DNA from: Aquimarina sp. MMG016
GTDB taxonomy: Bacteria; Bacteroidota; Bacteroidia; Flavobacteriales; Flavobacteriaceae
NCBI RefSeq assembly: GCF_018100805.1
Contig: NZ_JAGJEA010000004.1
Span: forward strand, 186,001-250,000
Length of the DNA stretch: 64,000 bases
Direction: 5' to 3'
Part shown: in pieces, positions 37,182-46,154 of the stretch
How the letters are laid out: every line of letters begins with the position of its first letter
Position numbering within the stretch: position 1 is the first letter of the stretch
Translations under genes and position numbers: made by a program
The notes under the pieces: model-generated
Databases searched by the model: none
What the model was told of the DNA's origin: nothing
What the model saw: only the letters and a program-made list of their open reading frames with translations

Positions 37182-40100
37182 ATGAAAAACTCAAATTTTA
37201 GAAAAGTATTTGCTTTTCTCATACTTCTATTTATTATGGCAACGGGTAATTCTCAGAGTTATAATTATGGAGAAGTATTGCAAAAATCGCTCTTCTTTTA
37301 TGAAGCTCAACAGTCTGGTAAATTACCCGATTGGAATCGTGTATCATGGCGTGGAGACGCAAACGTAAATGACGGTAAAGCCGAAGGAATAGATTTATCT
37401 GGAGGTTGGCATGACGCAGGTGATCATATTAAATTTGGTCTTCCTATGGCATTTTCGGTAACAGCTCTTAATTGGGGATATCTAGAATATGAGCAAGCCT
37501 ACACGCAAACTAATCAAGACGAAATATTTAAAAATAACATTCGTTGGGTTGCTGATTATTTAATGAAATGCCATACTGGCCCCACAGAATTTGTGGCTCA
37601 GGTATCCGATAAATCCTCAGATCATTCGGTATGGGCAGCAGCTGAGTTAACCGAACTCTTTACCAACAGGAAAGCTTATAAAGTAACAGCTGCACAACCA
37701 GGTACAGATGTTGTTTGTGAGACTGCAGCAGCTCTAGCCTCTACTAGTATACTTTTTAAAGACAGTGACCCTGCTTATAGTGCAAAGTTAATTGAACACG
37801 CCAAATCACTTTATGATTTTGGAGATCAATACCGTGGGTTCTATACGGATGCTATCCCGGCAGGTTGTTGTTATCCTTCGGGAAACTACTATGATGAATT
37901 AGTATGGGGAGCTTTATGGTTATATAAGGCTACAGGAGATATTACTTATTTACAAAAAGCAGAGACTGAATATGATAATATGATCAATAACCCACAAGGC
38001 AGACCGGTTGACTTTCTTTGGAGTTTGGTCTGGGAAGACAAGTCATATGGAAGCTTTGTCATTTTATCCATGCTTACTGACAAGGAAAAATACAAAACAG
38101 ATGCAGAACGTCATTTAGATTATTGGACAGATCAAATTTCTTACTCTCCTGGAGGACAGGCTTGGTTATTTCAATGGGGATCTCTTAGGCATTCAGCTAA
38201 TGCTGCCTTGACTGCATTTATCTATGCTGATAATGTTGCTACTCCTAATAAAAGTAAATATCTCAATTTCGCTGAGCGTCAAATTAATTATGCGCTTGGT
38301 GATAATCCAGATAATCGAAGTTACGTAATTGGTTTTGGAAACAACCCTCCAAAAAACCCACATCATAGAACTACACATGGATCCTGGGAAGGTACAGATC
38401 GTGGTAATCCTGTACCCGCAACTCATACGTTATATGGAGCTTTGGTCGGAGGACCGGGAGCGGCAGATGATCAACATACTGATGTGACTTCTGATTTTCA
38501 GGAAAATGAAGTTGCTGTAGATTACAACGCTTGTTTTCAGGGAGCTATTGCAAGAATGCAACAGGTATATGGAGGAAATCCATTACCTAATTTCCCTGTA
38601 GATGAAGTCCCTAATCGTGAAGAAATATTTGCCAATTCCAAGATCAACAGCCAAAATGCTACAAGTGCAACCATCTCAATGGATGTGAGTAATTATTCCG
38701 CATGGCCGGCAAAACCCTTAACCGGGGCTTCAGTACGTTATTATATGAATATTTCTGAATCCGTAGCAGCAGGATATTCTATTAATGATTATAACATTTC
38801 TCTTTCTTTTGGAGAGGGAGGTGCCAGTTTCTCTGGTCCTACAGTCTTTGATGATTCTGCAAACATCTATTATGTAGAAATTACATGGGCTAATGATGTA
38901 TTAATAGCTCCTGCTGGTTATAGCCATAATGCCAAAGAAGCACAAATACAGATAAGAGTTAATAATGGTGTACCGTTTGACTTGAGTAATGATTGGTCAG
39001 GTTCAGAGCTAACGTCAAGTACAAAACCAATATCTAATATCCCCATTTATGATGATGGTGTACTGGTTGGAGGTAATGAACCTGGATCAACCGTTCCCAG
39101 TTATACTATTGTGGCTTCCGCACAATCAGGAGGAAATATTTCTCCTGCAGGCACTATTTCTGTAACTCAAGGAAGTAATCGTACTTTTACAATTACACCT
39201 AATAATGGATTCGAAATAGAGGATGTAGTCGTTAACGGAAACTCTGTTGGTGTCCTTACGGAATATACTTTCACAAATATACAATCTAATGCTACTATAA
39301 CAGCAAGTTTTAAAGAAACCATCGACGGCAATCAGGTACCGATTGCTAATGCTTCTGCTAATCCAACTTCCGGAACAATTCCTTTAACCGTAGTTTTTGA
39401 TGCTAGTGGGTCGTCTGATCCTGATGGAGATAACCTAACATATAGCTGGGATTTTGGAGATGGCAGTGTCGGCGGTGGTATCTCCCCATCACATACATAT
39501 ACAACATCGGGCAGCTATGCTGCAACGCTAACTGTAACTGATAGTAATAATGCAGAAAATTCTTATGTTGTTACGATTACAGCTACTAATAGTGATGGTG
39601 GTGGTTCATGCGATGGCACATATCTAAGCGCATCTGGAAATAAATTATATGATGAACAAGGTAATGTAGTTAGACTGACGGGTATTAACTGGTTTGGTTT
39701 TGAAACTTCTAATAAAGCGCCTCACGGATTATGGAGTCGTGATTGTAAGAGTATGTTGATACAAATTAAAGATTTAGGATTCAATTCCGTAAGGATTCCT
39801 TGGTCGAATGCTATCCTGGAGCCAGGAGCTACAATGAGTGGTATTAGTACTGCCCCAGTACCTGATCCTTATACTGGTCGTATGCTAAATGAAGTTGAAG
39901 GAACATTGACCAATCCATTAGATCTATTAGACCTGATCGTTGATTATTGTCAGGAATTGAATTTGAAGATTATATTAGATAATCATTCCAGGCAGCCGGA
40001 TGGGTATATCTCCGAAGAACTTTGGTATACGAACCAAACCCCACATGAAAAGTGGATATCCGACTGGGTTTTCCTTGCTGACAGATATAAAAACAAAGAT

Positions 40101-43085
40101 GCTGTTGTAGCAATGGATCTTAATAATGAACCACATGGTAAATTCGGTAATGGATCTCAATGGGGAACAGGCACAATTGTAAATGACTGGAGACTTGCAG
40201 CCGAAGAATGTGGGAATGCAGTATTGGCAGCTAATCCGAATGTCTTGATTATGGTAGAAGGTGTAGAAGAATTTGAAGGTGAGACTTATTGGTGGGGTGG
40301 AAACCTAAAAGGAGCTGCCCAATATCCTGTGAGGATTTCTGACCCTTCAAAGTTAGTATATTCACCTCATGAATATGGACCAACGGTATTTCCTCAAACC
40401 TGGTTCAATGATCCTTCTTTCCCCAGTAATATGCCTGCAATTTGGGAGGCTAATTTCAATTATTTGCATACTCAAAATGTTTCACCAATGTTTGCCGGAG
40501 AATTCGGAATTAAAACTCAAGGTGGAGTAGATGAAGTTTGGTTTGACACTTATCTAGCTTTTATGGGTGAAAAAGGGTATTCCTGGAGCTTTTGGTGCTG
40601 GAACCCAAATTCTGGTGATACCGGAGGAATCTTAGCTGATGACTGGAGCAGTATTAACCAGTGGAAGATGGATAAACTGATACCTCATCTAGCTCCTGAG
40701 ATTCGTAACACATCAGGATCAGGTGCAGATTGTGGTACTACATATACTATTTCTTCATCTGCAGAAAATGGAGGAAGCATTTCTCCTAATGGTAATATTG
40801 AGGTACCTGAAAATAGTGATCGTACTTTTACCATTACTGCCGATACAGGATACTCTATCAAAGATGTACTTGTAGATGGTTCTTCTGTTGGAGCTGTTGA
40901 AACTTATACATTCTCAAATGTGACTAGTGACCACAATATTGAAGCAAGCTTTGAAATGAATAGTGTGGAAAATGTAACAATTACAGCCACTTCAGGTAAT
41001 GGAGGAAGTATTTCTCCTGCCGGACAAACAATATTAGCTAAAGGAGAAAGCCAGACTTATACTATTACACCTGATTCGGGATATTCTATTGAATCTGTAA
41101 ATGTAAATGATGTTTCAGTAGGAGCTGTGAGCAGTTATACTTTTGATAATGTACTTACGGATCAGACTATTTCTGCTTCATTTAAAAATGATGGAAATAC
41201 CGGTGGGTATCCTGCAGGTTCACCTGTTGCTATTAATGGTATGTTAAGCGTGTCAGGAAATCAGATGGTTAATGAATGTGGTAATGCAGTTCAACTTCGA
41301 GGAATGAGCACTCACGGACCACAATGGTTTGAAAACTGTTATAACGAAAGTTCTTTGGATGCTTTAGTGCAAGATTGGGGTATTGATATCTACAGAATAG
41401 CGATGTATGTCGAAGAAGGTGGGTATGTAAACAATCCCGATTATTGGAAAAACTGGATTGACAATATGGTTGATGAATGTGCAGAAAGAGGAATCTATTG
41501 TATGATAGATTGGCACGTACTGAACCCTGGAGATCCTAATGCAAATCTTAATGCATCCAGAGACTTTTGGTCATATATGTCTTCTAAACATAATGGTAAA
41601 AAACATGTGCTTTATGAGATAGCTAATGAGCCTAATGGTGTAAATTGGGCAACGGTAAAATCCTATGCTAATGATATCATTCCGAGAATACGGGCTAATG
41701 ATCCTAATACCATCATCATTGTGGGTACTCCAACCTGGAGTCAGGATGTAGATATTGCAGCAGGTGATCCTTTAAATTTTGACAATTTGATGTATGCGTT
41801 ACACTTCTATTCTGGAACTCATACAGGTTGGTTACGATCAAAAGGAGAAGTTGCTTTAAATGCAGGTTTGGCATTATTCGTAACTGAATTTGGGACTAGT
41901 CAGGCAAGTGGAGATGGAGGGCCATTTCTAGATGAAACGCAAAATTGGATCAATTGGATGCAGGATAAGAAGATCAGTTGGATTAATTGGAGTTTTGCCG
42001 ATAAAGCCGAAGTGTCCGCAGCATTAAATCCAGGAGCATGTAGTTCCGGTAGTTGGAATAACACTTCCACTTCGGGGACATTCATCAAAGAAAGAATATT
42101 AAGTCCTGCAGATAACTTTATTTGTAATGATGGTGGTGGTAATCAAAATCCAATAGCCATTATTAACGCTACACCAACTAGTGGTCAAGCTCCTTTAGTA
42201 GTTAATTTTAGTGCTGAAGGTTCTTCAGACCCCGATGGTGATGCATTGACATATTCCTGGGATTTTGGTGATAACACTTCAGGCACAGGACTAACCGTAA
42301 ATCACACATATACCAATGCAGGTCAATATACTGCCAGACTTACAGTATCTGATGGAAATGGGGGTTCTCAACAAAAGACTACAGTAATAACGGTAAACGG
42401 TGGAGGGTCATCGGATTGTTCGTTCGGAACTCCAATAGCTAATCCTTTATCTTCACGACAGGCTAGCTATAATAATATTTATGTATTAGGTACTAGTGGA
42501 CCTGATTTATCATCAGTAACTAATTTTACTATGAATTGGGATTTAACTAATAATGGTTTATGGCAATTGTCCATGCAAACTAGTACAGGAGTGCCCAATT
42601 GGTGGAATAACCTTTTGTCATCTGCAACACATACTTTTGCCAGCGCACAACCTAGCCTTAGCCTTTCAGGAACTGGATTTACAGGTTTGGACGGTGATTA
42701 CTATGTTAGTTATGTAGGCGATGATTTTGTAATGGTTTCTATGACAGGATCATTTAGTATTTATTTTTCTAATTCTGCCACTGCTCCCAATTGCTCTTCT
42801 AATCGTGCACCAATTGACAATAATGCAAATTTAGGACAAAACATCATTACGAGTAGAGTATATCCCAATCCGTTTATTGATGAAATTAGAGTCAAGTCAC
42901 TAGATATTTCTAAAAGTGCTTCTACAACTCTGTTAGATTACAGAGGTAATATTATGAAAACTAATGTTACTATCGAAGGGAATATGATTATTCTGAAAAC
43001 AGTTGAAAACGTGCCTAGTGGAATGTATTTTCTTAAAATAACCTCATCTAAATCTAATAAAATGATAAAGGTGATCAAAATGTAA
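37182..43085 (+). CDS. Secreted trimodular cellulase GH9-GH5-GH5, T9SS cargo
   Basis: 1967 residues. Signal peptide 1-25. GH9 domain to about 470 with 'GGWHDAGDHIKFGLP', 'HHRTTHGSW' and the acid 'ENEVAVDYNACFQG'. CBM3-like module about 488-620. Bacterial repeat about 640-715 ('AQSGGNISPAG'). PKD about 716-805. GH5 number 1 about 809-1180 (acid/base 'DLNNEPHG', nucleophile 'FAGEFGIK'). Two more bacterial repeats about 1185-1345. GH5 number 2 about 1349-1645 ('YEIANEPNG', 'FVTEFGTS'). PKD about 1650-1740. An unassigned Trp/Asn-rich domain about 1745-1870. T9SS domain about 1885-1967 ('VYPNPFIDEI'). All three catalytic pairs look intact, so it should be a multi-activity endoglucanase. Confidence 0.94.
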   Translation: MKNSNFRKVFAFLILLFIMATGNSQSYNYGEVLQKSLFFYEAQQSGKLPDWNRVSWRGDANVNDGKAEGIDLSGGWHDAGDHIKFGLPMAFSVTALNWGYLEYEQAYTQTNQDEIFKNNIRWVADYLMKCHTGPTEFVAQVSDKSSDHSVWAAAELTELFTNRKAYKVTAAQPGTDVVCETAAALASTSILFKDSDPAYSAKLIEHAKSLYDFGDQYRGFYTDAIPAGCCYPSGNYYDELVWGALWLYKATGDITYLQKAETEYDNMINNPQGRPVDFLWSLVWEDKSYGSFVILSMLTDKEKYKTDAERHLDYWTDQISYSPGGQAWLFQWGSLRHSANAALTAFIYADNVATPNKSKYLNFAERQINYALGDNPDNRSYVIGFGNNPPKNPHHRTTHGSWEGTDRGNPVPATHTLYGALVGGPGAADDQHTDVTSDFQENEVAVDYNACFQGAIARMQQVYGGNPLPNFPVDEVPNREEIFANSKINSQNATSATISMDVSNYSAWPAKPLTGASVRYYMNISESVAAGYSINDYNISLSFGEGGASFSGPTVFDDSANIYYVEITWANDVLIAPAGYSHNAKEAQIQIRVNNGVPFDLSNDWSGSELTSSTKPISNIPIYDDGVLVGGNEPGSTVPSYTIVASAQSGGNISPAGTISVTQGSNRTFTITPNNGFEIEDVVVNGNSVGVLTEYTFTNIQSNATITASFKETIDGNQVPIANASANPTSGTIPLTVVFDASGSSDPDGDNLTYSWDFGDGSVGGGISPSHTYTTSGSYAATLTVTDSNNAENSYVVTITATNSDGGGSCDGTYLSASGNKLYDEQGNVVRLTGINWFGFETSNKAPHGLWSRDCKSMLIQIKDLGFNSVRIPWSNAILEPGATMSGISTAPVPDPYTGRMLNEVEGTLTNPLDLLDLIVDYCQELNLKIILDNHSRQPDGYISEELWYTNQTPHEKWISDWVFLADRYKNKDAVVAMDLNNEPHGKFGNGSQWGTGTIVNDWRLAAEECGNAVLAANPNVLIMVEGVEEFEGETYWWGGNLKGAAQYPVRISDPSKLVYSPHEYGPTVFPQTWFNDPSFPSNMPAIWEANFNYLHTQNVSPMFAGEFGIKTQGGVDEVWFDTYLAFMGEKGYSWSFWCWNPNSGDTGGILADDWSSINQWKMDKLIPHLAPEIRNTSGSGADCGTTYTISSSAENGGSISPNGNIEVPENSDRTFTITADTGYSIKDVLVDGSSVGAVETYTFSNVTSDHNIEASFEMNSVENVTITATSGNGGSISPAGQTILAKGESQTYTITPDSGYSIESVNVNDVSVGAVSSYTFDNVLTDQTISASFKNDGNTGGYPAGSPVAINGMLSVSGNQMVNECGNAVQLRGMSTHGPQWFENCYNESSLDALVQDWGIDIYRIAMYVEEGGYVNNPDYWKNWIDNMVDECAERGIYCMIDWHVLNPGDPNANLNASRDFWSYMSSKHNGKKHVLYEIANEPNGVNWATVKSYANDIIPRIRANDPNTIIIVGTPTWSQDVDIAAGDPLNFDNLMYALHFYSGTHTGWLRSKGEVALNAGLALFVTEFGTSQASGDGGPFLDETQNWINWMQDKKISWINWSFADKAEVSAALNPGACSSGSWNNTSTSGTFIKERILSPADNFICNDGGGNQNPIAIINATPTSGQAPLVVNFSAEGSSDPDGDALTYSWDFGDNTSGTGLTVNHTYTNAGQYTARLTVSDGNGGSQQKTTVITVNGGGSSDCSFGTPIANPLSSRQASYNNIYVLGTSGPDLSSVTNFTMNWDLTNNGLWQLSMQTSTGVPNWWNNLLSSATHTFASAQPSLSLSGTGFTGLDGDYYVSYVGDDFVMVSMTGSFSIYFSNSATAPNCSSNRAPIDNNANLGQNIITSRVYPNPFIDEIRVKSLDISKSASTTLLDYRGNIMKTNVTIEGNMIILKTVENVPSGMYFLKITSSKSNKMIKVIKM

Positions 43086-43117
43086 TTCCACAAAGAAAAC
43101 TTAGAAAAAATAAATTG

Positions 43118-43146
43118 AAAAAGGGTTGTCAAAAACAACCCTTTTT
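43118..43146 (+). terminator. Terminator between cellulase and TolC genes
   Basis: Perfect 12-bp stem AAAAAGGGTTGT / ACAACCCTTTTT with loop CAAAA and a following T-run. It is symmetric enough to serve both converging genes. Confidence 0.9.
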
Positions 43147-43213
43147 TTAGTGTCCATGAAAATAGTTCATAGATAATATTAAACCGACATGATTTTCTAT
43201 TATGGAACTCAAG

Positions 43214-44638
43214 CTAAAACACATTTCCTCTATAAAACTCTAAAACTTTAACTCTAAGCAGATATTCGTATTTGGCATTAGTAAGGTTGGTTTTGGCATT
43301 CTCCAGATTATTCTTACTGGTGATATATGCTAAGAAGTTAGATACCCCATTATTAAAACGTATCTCATTTACACGAAAAGATTCTTTAAAAGCAGCTACC
43401 TGTTCAACGAGACTTTGGTGTCTTTTGTATGCTGTTTCCATATCAAAATGTACTTGATCAATTGCATTTTTAACCTCCAGTTCTGTCTGTTCCAGTGCTA
43501 TTAGAGATTCTTCTGCTCTAATCTTTTCTAGAGCTACATTATTTTTTGCTCTAAACCCATTAAACAGAGGGATATCTACCGCCACCCCTACTACAGCATT
43601 CAGGTTATTATCGAATTGATCAAGATATTCAATTTTTTCTCCACTAAACTGTGTTTCATTAGTAAGCACGGGAATTTCTTGATTATTAATATTTACAAAA
43701 TCACCTGTCTCCTCAATATTTGCCCCTATCTCTGTAAAGGTTTCTGCGACACTGGAGTAGTTAGTATTTAATTGTCCAAAGAATGAAATCTCGGGAACAA
43801 ATTGTGCTCTTGCGACGTGTACTCCTTTTTTGGCAGCTTTAACCCTTAATTCTCTTGCCTTAAATGTAGCTAAGTTGTTAACTGCGTCATTAAATACCTC
43901 ATCTGATGAAAGCACATAACTATCAAAATCCAGTAAAACGTCTGTTGCATCAACCGAAATATTAGTATCCAGGTTTAGTAGCCTGGTGAGGCTTAGCTTT
44001 GCATTGTTTAAATCACTTTCTGCAACTAGAATGCTGGTTTGATCAATGGTCATTTGGCCTTTTATATCTGCGTAATCAGCGGGGTTGCCCACTTCCTCGT
44101 TATATAAATCTTCTTGTATTTTTAGTTGCCTATTGGTTGCCTCTAATCGTTTTTTTGCCAATGCTAATACATCCCTGCTATTAAGTACCTGAAGATAAGC
44201 CAAGGTCACATTCAGAATCAACGTCTGCCGGGCTTCCTCAATCTCCATATCTGAAGCTTGCTTATTTAATCGTTGCTGGAGTACTGTATTAATTAACCTA
44301 AATCCATTAAAAACAGTGGCATCTAGATTCAATCGCGCATTAGAAAAAGTTAATTCCTGATTAACAAAGTCATTGGTAAATGGGTTTATACTTCTTCCGT
44401 TATTAACACCTATGTTATAAAACCCATTTAAGGTTGGCAACAAATTAGCTTTGGACTGCCTATAATTTACCTTAGCTGTATTGGCACTTAAAACCGAAGA
44501 TTTTAAATCCAGATTATTTTCTAAAGCAATAGTAATGCATTGGTTTAAGGTATAGGTTTTACTTGTTTCGTTTTGTGAAAACCCAATATTATGTAGGAGG
44601 ATCACAAAAGTGATACTGTATATCTTTTTTAAAAACAT
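43214..44638 (-). CDS. TolC family outer-membrane efflux protein
   Basis: 474 residues: signal peptide 1-21 ('LLHNIGFSQ'), then two outer-membrane efflux protein repeats rich in coiled-coil helix ('TLILNVTLAYLQVLNSRDVLALAKKRLEAT', split by beta strands). The order is typical: 'LNQCITIALENNLDLKS' near the start and 'VSNFLAYITSKNNLENAK' near the end. It would form the exit duct for the ABC permeases and HlyD-type adaptor of this cluster. It is last in the second operon, 12 bp after the ATPase gene. Confidence 0.93.
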   Translation of the reverse strand: MFLKKIYSITFVILLHNIGFSQNETSKTYTLNQCITIALENNLDLKSSVLSANTAKVNYRQSKANLLPTLNGFYNIGVNNGRSINPFTNDFVNQELTFSNARLNLDATVFNGFRLINTVLQQRLNKQASDMEIEEARQTLILNVTLAYLQVLNSRDVLALAKKRLEATNRQLKIQEDLYNEEVGNPADYADIKGQMTIDQTSILVAESDLNNAKLSLTRLLNLDTNISVDATDVLLDFDSYVLSSDEVFNDAVNNLATFKARELRVKAAKKGVHVARAQFVPEISFFGQLNTNYSSVAETFTEIGANIEETGDFVNINNQEIPVLTNETQFSGEKIEYLDQFDNNLNAVVGVAVDIPLFNGFRAKNNVALEKIRAEESLIALEQTELEVKNAIDQVHFDMETAYKRHQSLVEQVAAFKESFRVNEIRFNNGVSNFLAYITSKNNLENAKTNLTNAKYEYLLRVKVLEFYRGNVF

Positions 44639-44650
44639 GTTTATTAAAAA

Positions 44651-45319
44651 TTACTCAGAGACGATACGCCCGTCTAAAAGATTAATAATTCGTGAACCAT
44701 AGGCTGCATTGCTCTCAGAATGTGTAGCCTGAATAATGGTAACTCCTTCTTTATTGAGTTCTGAAAAGAGTTCCATAATTTCTTCGCCTTGTTTAGAATT
44801 GAGGTTTCCGGTAGGTTCATCTGCCAGAATTAATTTTGGTTTGCTAATTAAAGCTCTGGCTATACCAACCAATTGTTGTTGTCCACCACTTAGTTGAGCA
44901 GGAAAAAGATCTTTTTTACCTACAATATTAAAACGATCTAAAATATCAGCTACAAGAGCCTTACGTTCTGATGACTTTACACTCTTATATAATAGAGGTG
45001 TTTCTATGTTTTCATAAACTGTAAGTTCATCAATTAAATGATAGGCCTGAAACACAAACCCTATATACTCTTTATAGAGCTTAGATCGCTGCTTTTCTTT
45101 CATCGTATGCACTGATTCATCTAAAAATGTATAGCTGCCATCTGTAAAATTATCCAGCATCCCGATACAATTTAATAATGTAGACTTTCCTGAGCCTGAT
45201 GGTCCCATGAGTGAGATAAACTCTCCTTCTTGGACATCTAAATTGATAGTATCAAGCAATGCTATTTTCTTACTTCCTGAGTTGATTACTCTCGAGGCAT
45301 TATTTAGTTTTAAAATCAT
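44651..45319 (-). CDS. ABC transporter ATP-binding protein (LolD/MacB type)
   Basis: 222 residues with all nucleotide-binding motifs: Walker A 'GPSGSGKSTLLN' near 39, Q-loop 'GFVFQAYHLIDELTVYEN' near 86, signature 'LSGGQQQLVGIARAL' near 142, Walker B 'LILADEPTGNLNS' near 163 and switch His 'IIQATHSES' near 196. It is of the type that powers FtsX-like permeases. It lies between the GIN-domain gene and tolC in the second operon, and can energise one or several of the permeases here. Confidence 0.95.
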   Translation of the reverse strand: MILKLNNASRVINSGSKKIALLDTINLDVQEGEFISLMGPSGSGKSTLLNCIGMLDNFTDGSYTFLDESVHTMKEKQRSKLYKEYIGFVFQAYHLIDELTVYENIETPLLYKSVKSSERKALVADILDRFNIVGKKDLFPAQLSGGQQQLVGIARALISKPKLILADEPTGNLNSKQGEEIMELFSELNKEGVTIIQATHSESNAAYGSRIINLLDGRIVSE

Positions 45320-45322
45320 AAT

Positions 45323-45361
45323 TGTTCGTTTTTTGATCCGCCTGAGGCAGACAGGTTGATT
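45323..45361. repeat. Palindromic spacer repeat, copy 1
   Basis: The gap between the GIN and ATPase genes carries GTTCGTTTTTTGATCCGCC, then TGAGGCAGACAGGTTGAT. The core TCCGCCTGAGGCRGAC is a near-perfect palindrome. Copies recur at 46131-46153, 51111-51146 and 53607-53650, always between genes of this cluster. Confidence 0.6.
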
Positions 45362-45371
45362 TTTAATTTGG

Positions 45372-46115
45372 TTAATCTATTTGAGAAATTTCTACATCTC
45401 CAATATTTAAACCTTTTTTGATTGTGGGGTTTCCTTTATAGCGCAGTACTGCTTCCCCAAAAGCGGTAAGTTTAATATGATCGGAAGCATTAATTTTAAA
45501 TTCGGTTTCTCCAAAAGCTTTGAGTCTAGAAGTTTTATTATCTACATCCATAAGATCTATAACACCTTCGCCATATGCGGTTATTTCCTGATTGTTGATA
45601 GTTCCATCTTTAACTTTTAAAGTACTTTCGCCATACATGGAAACATCAAAATCCTGCAAAGTAACCTTATTAAAAACTACTCGGGATTCACCATAAATCT
45701 TTAGTTTGAATTTATTACCAACTATATCACTTTTACACAATGTAGATTGTTCTCCTCGTAATGAAAGATTATTTATATTTTTATATGTAACCGTGATGGT
45801 CAAAACTTTTCCTTTATAAATAGGAACTTTTCTTTTGATGCCATTTTTCACAACCGTTTTATTTTTGGTAGTTTCCTTAGCATCGTCCAGATAAACACGA
45901 AGTACATTCCCTTTTACTTCAATGTTTATTTTGTCTTCTGATACAGAGCTTTGTTCGATCGTTACCGATTCCTCATCACCTTTGACAAAAGTAGTCTCGA
46001 TATGCGGACTAATAATTACTTTTTCAAAAGAGTTGACTGTTTTTTTAGTTTGAGCTGTTACTAATTGTGCAGTACCAATAAAAATGATCACTGCATAGAA
46101 TTTTAAATATTTCAT
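45372..46115 (-). CDS. GIN domain-containing protein (DUF2807)
   Basis: 247 residues. Signal peptide 1-21 ('IIFIGTAQLVTAQ'). The remainder is a right-handed beta-helix-like array of 'xGE' rungs: 'LRGEQSTL', 'IYGESRVV', 'MYGESTLK', 'AYGEGVID', 'AFGETEFK', 'AFGEAVLR', about 20 residues apart, as in the auto-transporter-adhesin-like GIN family. Function is unknown, though such proteins often sit with ABC or sensor genes in Bacteroidota. It lies 39 bp after the permease of the second operon and looks co-transcribed. Confidence 0.85.
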   Translation of the reverse strand: MKYLKFYAVIIFIGTAQLVTAQTKKTVNSFEKVIISPHIETTFVKGDEESVTIEQSSVSEDKINIEVKGNVLRVYLDDAKETTKNKTVVKNGIKRKVPIYKGKVLTITVTYKNINNLSLRGEQSTLCKSDIVGNKFKLKIYGESRVVFNKVTLQDFDVSMYGESTLKVKDGTINNQEITAYGEGVIDLMDVDNKTSRLKAFGETEFKINASDHIKLTAFGEAVLRYKGNPTIKKGLNIGDVEISQID

Positions 46116-46130
46116 GATTGATGTGTTTTA

Positions 46131-46153
46131 ATCCGCCTGAGGCGGACAGGTTT
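46131..46153. repeat. Palindromic spacer repeat, copy 2
   Basis: ATCCGCCTGAGGCGGACAGG, the most perfect form of the TCCGCC / GGCGGA palindrome, between the first permease and the GIN gene. Confidence 0.6.
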
Positions 46154-46154
46154 A

